From assembly GCF_014204525.1 (NCBI RefSeq), contig NZ_JACHLP010000007.1, positions 248,001 to 312,000 of the forward strand: DNA of 64,000 bases. The letters run 5' to 3'. The stretch is from Roseateles oligotrophus (GTDB lineage: Bacteria > Pseudomonadota > Gammaproteobacteria > Burkholderiales > Burkholderiaceae_C). The stretch's first letter is position 1. Every line of letters starts with the position of its first letter. The position numbers and the translations under genes were made by a program. A model generated the notes under the pieces. It had not been told where the DNA came from. It searched no databases and saw only the letters and a program-made list of their open reading frames with translations. Positions 58,996 to 64,000 of the stretch are shown here, piece by piece.

Positions 58996-59367
58996 ATGCC
59001 TCATCTCATCGGCCCCGATTTCATTGGCATTCAGATCGAAGACCTCGATTCCGCCCGAGCCTTCTACACGGAGGTCGTCGGCCTGAAGCCCTCTGCCATG
59101 AGCCCGCCCGGCGCCGTCGTATTCGATACGAAGCCAATCCCGTTCGCCGTCCGCAAGCCGATCGACGAACTCAAGAACCTGGATGGGCTGGGCGAGGGCA
59201 TCGCGCTTTGGTTCGGCTGCGACGACGCCGATGCACTGCACGCCCTTCTCGTCGAGCGCGGCATCCAGATCGTCTTCGCGCCGAAGGATGGGCCGTTCGG
59301 CCGCTACTTCGCGTTTCGTGATCCTTTCGGCTACACGATCACGCCCCACACCGTTGGGCGGTCCTGA
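58996..59367 (+). CDS. VOC-superfamily (glyoxalase/dioxygenase fold) protein
   Basis: A 123-residue VOC protein. The repeat pattern is clear: IGIQIEDLDSARAFYTEVVGLKP at the start and GRYFAFRDPFGYTITPH at the end. Only some of the usual metal ligands (H/E) are present, so catalysis is uncertain. The ATG at 58996 has AGGAG 6 bases upstream. Two bases separate it from the NmrA gene, so they form an operon under the MarR regulator. Confidence 0.9.
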   Translation: MPHLIGPDFIGIQIEDLDSARAFYTEVVGLKPSAMSPPGAVVFDTKPIPFAVRKPIDELKNLDGLGEGIALWFGCDDADALHALLVERGIQIVFAPKDGPFGRYFAFRDPFGYTITPHTVGRS

Positions 59368-59369
59368 AC

Positions 59370-60284
59370 ATGGCGGCCAAGGAGATTGAGGTGACAGGGT
59401 CCGGCCAGTCGCGGCTGTTCGTTACGGGCTCGACGGGCGAGCTTGGGCGCCTGGTGATAGGGGAATTGCTCAAGCGGATCCCGCCGGGTCGGATCGTGGC
59501 GGGCGTCCGATCCCCCGATCATGAGGTCGCCAAGCAGTTTGTCGCCCAGGGTATCGAAATCCGCGTCGCCGACTATGCGCAGCCCGAGACGCTGGTCAAG
59601 GCTTTTCAGGGGATCGACCGGCTGCTGCTGATCTCGTCCAGTGCGGACGATGGACGCCTTGCCCAGCACGAAAATGTCATCAACGCGGCCAAAGCCGCGA
59701 AAGTGGGGCTGCTGGCCTATACGAGCCTGCTTCATGCCGACACATCGGCTCTTGGCATCAGTGAGGACCATCGCCGGACCGAAGCGATCCTTGCGGCCTC
59801 AGGTGTTCCTCATGTATTGCTTCGACACGGGTGGTACATGGAGAACCACGTGCACCTCATTCCAACCGCGCTTCAGCATGAAGTGGTGCTCGGCTGCGCA
59901 GGCGAAGGGCGTTTCTCGACTGCTTCACGCGGTGACTTCGCCGAGGCCGCCGCCGTTGTGTTGACGACCGAAGGCCAGGCCGGCCGCATCTATGAGCTGG
60001 CCGGTGACGAGAGCTATACCCTGGCCGACTTCGCCGCCGCGATCTCAGCCGCCGCTGGCAGGCCCGTCGCCTACAGGGACATGCCCGAGGCAGACTACAA
60101 GCGCATGCTCATCGACATGAAGCTACCCGAGGTCGTCGCCGAACTCATCGCGGACGCGGATACGGGTGCGTCGAGGGGCGAACTGGAGGATGGAGCCCAG
60201 CAGTTGAGTGCGCTGATCGGCCGCCCTACCGCTGCGTGGCGTCAGGCCGTTGAGCGGGCATCAACTGCAGGTGACGGGCAATGA
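59370..60284 (+). CDS. NmrA-like NAD(P)-binding reductase (QorB type)
   Basis: A 304-residue Rossmann-fold protein. The dinucleotide motif is VTGSTGELGRLVIGEL (about 18-33), later LLLISSSADDGRLAQHENVI and LLRHGWYMENH as in QOR2-type quinone reductases. Atypical SDR without the YxxxK pair. With MarR and VOC genes it suggests a small quinone or electrophile response cluster. Its stop overlaps the EVE gene start (ATGA). Confidence 0.9.
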   Translation: MAAKEIEVTGSGQSRLFVTGSTGELGRLVIGELLKRIPPGRIVAGVRSPDHEVAKQFVAQGIEIRVADYAQPETLVKAFQGIDRLLLISSSADDGRLAQHENVINAAKAAKVGLLAYTSLLHADTSALGISEDHRRTEAILAASGVPHVLLRHGWYMENHVHLIPTALQHEVVLGCAGEGRFSTASRGDFAEAAAVVLTTEGQAGRIYELAGDESYTLADFAAAISAAAGRPVAYRDMPEADYKRMLIDMKLPEVVAELIADADTGASRGELEDGAQQLSALIGRPTAAWRQAVERASTAGDGQ

Positions 60285-60717
60285 CCTGCTGGGTCGGTGT
60301 CGCGAGCCGCGACCATGTGAAGGCCGCCATTGAAGGAGGCTTCGCCCAAGCCGGTCACGGCAAGATGGCGCCAGTAAAACGCCTAAAGCGCGGCGACGAC
60401 ATCCTCTACTACTCGCAGCGGGAGGGTTGAACGCGGGCGAACAGGTGCGGGCGTTCACCGCGATTGGCCGAGTGGAGGATGACGAACCGCATCGGGCGAT
60501 ACAGAGCGAGTGTTTCGAGCCCTTCCGTCGCAGGGTCTTCAACTTTCAAGCGCACGACGCGGCGATCAAACCACTACTGGAGGCTCTCAACCTGACGCGC
60601 GGTCGTTCGGCCTGGGGTATGTTGTTCCGTCGAGGCCTGTTCAAGATCGACGAGGGGGATTTTCGCATCATCGCGCGCGCCATGAGCGCATCGCCGCCGC
60701 CAGATTTGGCCGCTTGA
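60281..60717 (+). pseudogene. EVE-domain (PUA-like) protein gene, broken by a one-base frameshift
   Basis: The first frame (60281-60430) reads MTCWVGVASRDHVKAAIEGG and KMAPVKRLKRGDDILYYSQREG, then stops. From 60427 the next frame continues NAGEQVRAFTAIGRV, SECFEPFRRRVFNF and WGMLFRRGLFKIDEGDF. Together they make a full-length EVE protein of about 145 residues, a fold that binds modified bases in DNA or RNA. One base is missing in the G-run at 60424-60426. Real pseudogene or assembly error cannot be told apart here. Confidence 0.85.
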
Positions 60718-61169
60718 TGCCGGCCACGGCGGCGGCACCCCCTTCATGGAGACCGTTGTATTGAGGCGTTGTCTGGACCAGCTCAGTCGATCTCGTTTTC
60801 GGCCTCTTGGGGGTGGAATCTTGCTGCGTTGGATCGGAGTGCCTTGATCGTCGTTCAGAACGTGCGATACCGTATCGCTCACGTCAAGCCGTGAAGCAGC
60901 AGTGGTACTGCAGATGCTGTTTGGCTCGATGAACCTGGTGCCTATGGTGCGCTGGGCGTTGCGGACGTGACCCGCCTTTTGTTCTGCTGGCAGACCGCAG
61001 CCACTGCGGTTGTTTGCCGGATCTTCCGTTCGTCGGGGTGGCCGCCTGGTCCGCCGAGAACCCGTCTCTTCGAATGTGCCGTCGCCTGGGAAGCCGATGG
61101 CAAGCCTCGCGTGTGCGCTTCCCTAGCGATCGTTCGAAACTGACCTAGCACGATCGTGACGAGGGGGTC
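60718..61169. other. 452-bp stretch without a recognised gene
   Basis: No credible coding frame is seen on either strand; longer frames overlap the alpA-like gene out of frame. The only structured element is the palindrome at 60864-60878. A short plus-strand stretch near 60897 reads EAAVVLQMLFGSMNLVPMV, which might be a decayed gene end, but I cannot assign it. Confidence 0.4.
60864..60878. promoter_or_regulatory. Perfect palindrome GCGATAC-C-GTATCGC
   Basis: A 7-1-7 perfect inverted repeat about 290 bp upstream of the AlpA-like gene, in a region without genes. It looks like a dimeric repressor site; the binding protein is unknown. Confidence 0.45.
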
Positions 61170-61466
61170 ATGAACTTCGGCCCGCATGAGGAACCGAACA
61201 TGCCCACCGCAACCACCATTCTTCAACTCGTTCCGCCCTCGCGTGCGGCGAGTACTCCCCCGCCAACCTTGCCCGAGACGGGGTTCGTGCGCGAAGCCCG
61301 ACTGCTCGTCTTCCTGCCGTTTTCCCACTCGACACTGTGGCGACGTGTCTCCGCGGGAACGTTCCCCGCGCCCATCAAGCTGTCCGAGCGTGTCACCGCT
61401 TGGCGGGCGGAAGACGTTCGTGCCTGGATCAAGGCTCAGGGAGATGGCGGCCCACCCTCCGGGTGA
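61170..61466 (+). CDS. AlpA-family helix-turn-helix regulator (excisionase-like)
   Basis: A 98-residue protein whose last 60 residues form the AlpA/MerR-like DNA-binding domain: LLVFLPFSHSTLWRRVSAGTFPAPIKL and TAWRAEDVRAWIKAQ. AlpA proteins control integrase or excision genes of ICEs and prophages. Two starts are possible: ATG 61170 (GAGG 6 bases upstream) and ATG 61200 (GAGGA upstream). The partner integrase is not in the window. Confidence 0.88.
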   Translation: MNFGPHEEPNMPTATTILQLVPPSRAASTPPPTLPETGFVREARLLVFLPFSHSTLWRRVSAGTFPAPIKLSERVTAWRAEDVRAWIKAQGDGGPPSG

Positions 61467-61548
61467 GCCGTCGTCGAGGCCTCCGGCCCCTGCTTCCCGC
61501 CGACTCCTGGAAGGGGCAGTCAGAAAACCGGGGTCGGGCCTCTCGTTG

Positions 61549-61953
61549 TCATGGTGAATTGCGCGGAGCGGTCTTCGACTGGGCTCTCGCGTCGAGGTGG
61601 CGGTTCCACGCGTGGTAAGTCGCCCACGCTGCGACAAGCCCTACTGTCCCCGACACGATCTGATCCCAGTCCGGTGTGTAAATCGGGCGACCGAGTTGGT
61701 CTTCCCAGAACTCGTATCCGAAGTGCCACGTGGCGGTGAGCGCCATGCCTGTCCAGAAGGTCAGGCGCATGCCGCCCATGCTGTAGAACAGAAAGGGAAG
61801 GAACAGCCCCAGCAGGAAGTGGGCGACGAAGTAATGGCGCGTGAAGTAGAGGCCGATCGTGGCCTGAAAGATCACCACGAGAACGCAGCCCGCGGCGAAG
61901 AACAGTCCTGCAAAGCGTGAAGTGGTTCGCTCGCGTGGAGTGAGTTTGCTCAT
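61549..61953 (-). CDS. Unknown 134-residue membrane protein
   Basis: Four hydrophobic segments (about 14-35, 40-60, 64-80, 98-115) make a small polytopic membrane protein. Aromatic-rich loops (YFTRHYFVAHF, TWHFGYEFWED) stand out. No family recognised. The ATG at 61953 (MSKLTPRERT) is the best start; the longer frame to 62187 runs into hipA in a wrong frame. Confidence 0.68.
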   Translation of the reverse strand: MSKLTPRERTTSRFAGLFFAAGCVLVVIFQATIGLYFTRHYFVAHFLLGLFLPFLFYSMGGMRLTFWTGMALTATWHFGYEFWEDQLGRPIYTPDWDQIVSGTVGLVAAWATYHAWNRHLDARAQSKTAPRNSP

Positions 61954-61996
61954 GTCCGGCACTGAGTCGCCCACGGTGGCGTTCTGCAACAGGACA

Positions 61997-63280
61997 TTAC
62001 TGGCCCGCGAGCACCACGGCAGGATCAAGCTCAAACCCTGGGTAGTTGAATGCGCCGGCCAGTTTGTCGCAGTCGGCGAGCGTCGCGCCTTGCTGTCGCA
62101 GGGTCGCATGCCAGCGTGAGGCCACCACTTGCTGAAGCTGGTCGACGATGGCCGTTGCGTGTTCGAGGGAGAGCTTGAACTGCCCATGCTGCGAGACCAG
62201 GTTGGCGCGGTTCGCGTAGCGGTTGAAGGTCCCGCAGGTCATGGCGAGATCCCGCTTTTCGGCGCTGGTCAGCGGGTTGGGCGTCAGGTCGTACGCAGGC
62301 GACAGTTCCCACTTGTCCGTTGTGGCGATCAAGGCATGGTTGCGCGGATGGTCGTCGGTGTTCGAGATGAGGGCGTTGAACACCATGCGCCGAAACAGCT
62401 CTTCGAGGTCTTGTGCCGATCGCGCACTTCGCCGCCGCAGTTCGTCGGCCAGCAGCAGGTACGACCACTTGGCCCGGTCTCCATGCGAGTCCTCGGCACC
62501 CAGCGCGGTCAGGCCGCTGACCATGCGGTGGCGCAGGTATCCGTCGGCGGTCAGCGTGCGGTCGAAGCGCTGCACAAGCAGCACGTCCTTGCCGGCGACG
62601 GTCTCGATGCGGTGTCTTGCCGCGCGCAGACCGCATTCCTGTGCCAGAGCGAGCATCGCGCCTTCGACACGGGCGTTGTTCCATTTATCGCCCCGGTCCG
62701 GGAACTTGGCGAGCCAGAGGCCCTCGCCATCTTCGACCACGTTCTTGGGGCGGGCGCCGCCCATCGAGGTGCCGGGTTGCAGGAGCTCGAGCATCTGCTC
62801 GGGCACGCCAGCCTTGCCCGCAGCCTCATCCTCCAGGAACTGTTCGGCCGCCGCAAGCAGGGCCGGCAGTTGGATGACCGGGTTGAACTTGCGGACTGGC
62901 GCGGGGGGCACCTTGTCGCGGCCGAAGGACAGGGCGCCCGCGCGGTCCTCAGGCGAGTGCAGGAGATAGTCGACCTCGGTGAGGTCGGTGCGTCCGGTGT
63001 GCTTTTCGATGATGCGGCGCCCCCAGGCATCGGGCGAGGCGTCGCGCAGAGGGCCGAAGATGCCCTTGAGCTTGACCGTCTGAGCGCGGCGCGGCGTCAG
63101 CGGCAGCTCGTACGGATCCAGCGGGACGGCGTCGGCGCGCTGCAGATAGGCCGGGTTGTAGACGAACGAGCCGGTCGGCACCCCCTGCGGGAAATCCAGC
63201 TCGTAGAACCCCGCCGTCACGACCTCCAATGACTGGGGCAACTGGAGGTAGACGTAGGCACGCCGGTCAGAACTCGTCAT
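61997..63280 (-). CDS. hipA: HipA-family serine/threonine kinase toxin
   Basis: A 427-residue HipA-type kinase. N-terminal subdomain with GSFVYNPAYL; then GTSMGGARPKNVV, the kinase loop FNALISNTDDHPRNHALI with catalytic Asp/Asn, and the metal loop SPAYDLTPNP. HipA phosphorylates a tRNA synthetase and causes dormancy. It overlaps hipB by 14 bases, in the order hipB then hipA. Full length for the family. Confidence 0.93.
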   Translation of the reverse strand: MTSSDRRAYVYLQLPQSLEVVTAGFYELDFPQGVPTGSFVYNPAYLQRADAVPLDPYELPLTPRRAQTVKLKGIFGPLRDASPDAWGRRIIEKHTGRTDLTEVDYLLHSPEDRAGALSFGRDKVPPAPVRKFNPVIQLPALLAAAEQFLEDEAAGKAGVPEQMLELLQPGTSMGGARPKNVVEDGEGLWLAKFPDRGDKWNNARVEGAMLALAQECGLRAARHRIETVAGKDVLLVQRFDRTLTADGYLRHRMVSGLTALGAEDSHGDRAKWSYLLLADELRRRSARSAQDLEELFRRMVFNALISNTDDHPRNHALIATTDKWELSPAYDLTPNPLTSAEKRDLAMTCGTFNRYANRANLVSQHGQFKLSLEHATAIVDQLQQVVASRWHATLRQQGATLADCDKLAGAFNYPGFELDPAVVLAGQ

Positions 63281-63611
63281 CGAGTCGCTCCTTGCGGTGG
63301 CGAACCCGCTGCGGCAGGCGCGTGAGTTCCAGTTGCTTGCCTTCCTCGTCGCGCTCAGGGTCGGCAAACGCCTGGATCTCGGATTCCAGGCCCATGGCCC
63401 AGAGCATGGCCAGGTAGGCCCCCAGGCCGGTTTGCAGGTTGCCGGCTTCCACGGCACGCGCAGTGTCGTAGCTGATGCCCGCCTTGGCCGCCAGCTCGCG
63501 CAGGGTCAGCCGACGGCGCTTGCGGGCCATCGTCAGCCGTTCGCCGATGCGCAGGGCACCATCCCTCACGGCAAACGGCGCGGTCTGATTCAGCTGAAGG
63601 GGGCGGGGCAT
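63267..63611 (-). CDS. hipB: HipB-type antitoxin/repressor
   Basis: A 114-residue Xre-type helix-turn-helix protein (about 20-80: IGERLTMARKRRRLTLRELAAKAGIS, TARAVEAGNL). It should bind HipA and repress the operon through CTGAAA-type sites upstream. The ATG at 63611 (MPRPLQL) is used; upstream in-frame DNA holds the operators. Confidence 0.9.
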   Translation of the reverse strand: MPRPLQLNQTAPFAVRDGALRIGERLTMARKRRRLTLRELAAKAGISYDTARAVEAGNLQTGLGAYLAMLWAMGLESEIQAFADPERDEEGKQLELTRLPQRVRHRKERLDDEF

Positions 63612-63622
63612 GTTGAATTCGT

Positions 63623-63726
63623 CTGAAATCGATATAGAGTTGGTTTCAGCATACTTTTCATGGGCTCGTGAGTCAAGCCTGTGTAGACTGAAACAGCTCC
63701 GATCCTGTTTAGAGACGGTTTCAGTC
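63623..63726. promoter_or_regulatory. hipBA operators: two CTGAAA/TTTCAG inverted repeats
   Basis: Repeat 1: CTGAAA (63623-63628) / TTTCAG (63644-63649). Repeat 2: GACTGAAAC (63686-63694) / GTTTCAGTC (63718-63726), perfect 9-bp arms with 23 bases between. Four half-sites upstream of hipB fit a multi-dimer HipB operator. Confidence 0.65.
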
Positions 63727-63782
63727 GTTCTGTTTGTGTAGGTTGTCGTCTTCCAAATATGCCGCCGAAGTTCCAACCTCAA

Positions 63783-64000
63783 TCAGTGGGTTGGAGGCTG
63801 CACTTCCGTCCCGCTTTCCAGAATCTTCAGGAACGCCGTATAGGCAAAGACACGACCGCGTTGCTTGCCGGTGATTTCGCCCACGATCTCGAAACTCTCC
63901 AATGCCTCGAATGCCTTGTTGACGGTGGGAGCGCTGAGGCCGGTTTTTTTCTGGGCCTGCGCCGCGTTGAGAAACGGGTGTGTCTGGAGCAACTCATGCA
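63783..64000 (-). CDS. C-terminal winged-helix end of a Fic-family protein (partial)
   Basis: About 72 residues, open to the right edge. The sequence HPFLNAAQAQKKTGLSAPTVNKAFEAL and then VGEITGKQRGRVFAYTAFL is the winged-helix tail that closes many Fic (AMP-transferase) proteins. The Fic catalytic domain would lie beyond 64000. It is followed on the minus strand by hipB. Confidence 0.8.
   Translation of the reverse strand, partial: HELLQTHPFLNAAQAQKKTGLSAPTVNKAFEALESFEIVGEITGKQRGRVFAYTAFLKILESGTEVQPPTH

Noticed and set aside
61997-63280. Overlapping frames inside hipA on both strands
   Set aside because: HipA motifs are continuous in one minus frame of normal length, so the others are shadows.
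1-64000. CRISPR arrays, tRNA or rRNA genes, prophage structural genes
   Set aside because: No regular spacer-repeat series, no tRNA-like cloverleaf with CCA-side features at gene borders, no rRNA-like stretches and no capsid, tail or terminase proteins were seen.

Overview
The window is high-GC proteobacterial DNA (mean GC in the mid-60s by eye), most likely from a member of the Burkholderiales. It reads as the interior of an integrative conjugative element (ICE) with SXT/R391-like F-type transfer genes. No integrase, att site, tRNA or rRNA gene is visible, so both ends of the element lie outside the window. The host assignment is an inference from the style of the TonB receptors, FecI proteins and intergenic hairpins.

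Layout. 1-8.8 kb, minus strand: a mating-pore operon, transcribed right to left (lytic transglycosylase, OmpA-like lipoprotein, pilin-like protein, TraL, TraE, TraK, TraB, DsbC-like, lipoprotein, TraC running off the left edge). 8.9-10 kb: two unknown genes. 10-41.6 kb: a 32-kb iron-acquisition cargo. It has five STN-type TonB-dependent receptors, five FecI and five FecR homologues, a Fur-family regulator, a private ExbB-ExbD-TonB with PepSY, DUF3325 and DUF3649 membrane proteins, a second PepSY protein, and toxin-antitoxin modules (RES/Xre, VapBC and vapBC scars) in the gaps between receptor cassettes. 41.7-47 kb, minus strand: FlhD-like, FlhC-like, a TraI (MobH)-like protein, TraD and a DUF4400 protein. 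The cargo therefore separates two transfer operons. 47.2-50.8 kb: a decayed IS5-family copy, a glutamine amidotransferase, a YggS-type PLP protein and a divergent MocR regulator. 50.8-57.2 kb, minus strand: a maintenance-like cluster (unknown protein, DUF932, zinc-ribbon/Toprim primase, GHKL ATPase, three small unknowns) whose gaps are packed with perfect GC-rich inverted repeats. 57.6-64 kb: an ICE protein, a MarR/VOC/NmrA cluster with a frameshifted EVE gene, an AlpA-like regulator, a membrane protein, HipBA, and the C-terminus of a Fic protein.

How it fits together. FlhDC-like proteins probably switch on the transfer operons, as SetCD does in SXT. In the cargo, iron starvation should release Fur from boxes upstream of the fecI genes. 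Each FecI, gated by its FecR and receptor, would then transcribe its receptor from a start region that carries a shared C/G-AAAA-GG element. All five receptors carry almost the same TonB-box-like segment, so one ICE-encoded TonB could energise all of them. The cargo looks like a xenosiderophore-uptake package that needs little from a new host.

Most notable observations: the hairpin arrays at 50.8-57.5 kb, a TraI-like protein that has lost the HD metal-ligand motifs, two stacked sigma/anti-sigma pairs ahead of a single receptor, an in-frame vapB-vapC deletion scar, and an uncommon MocR-YggS-amidotransferase module.
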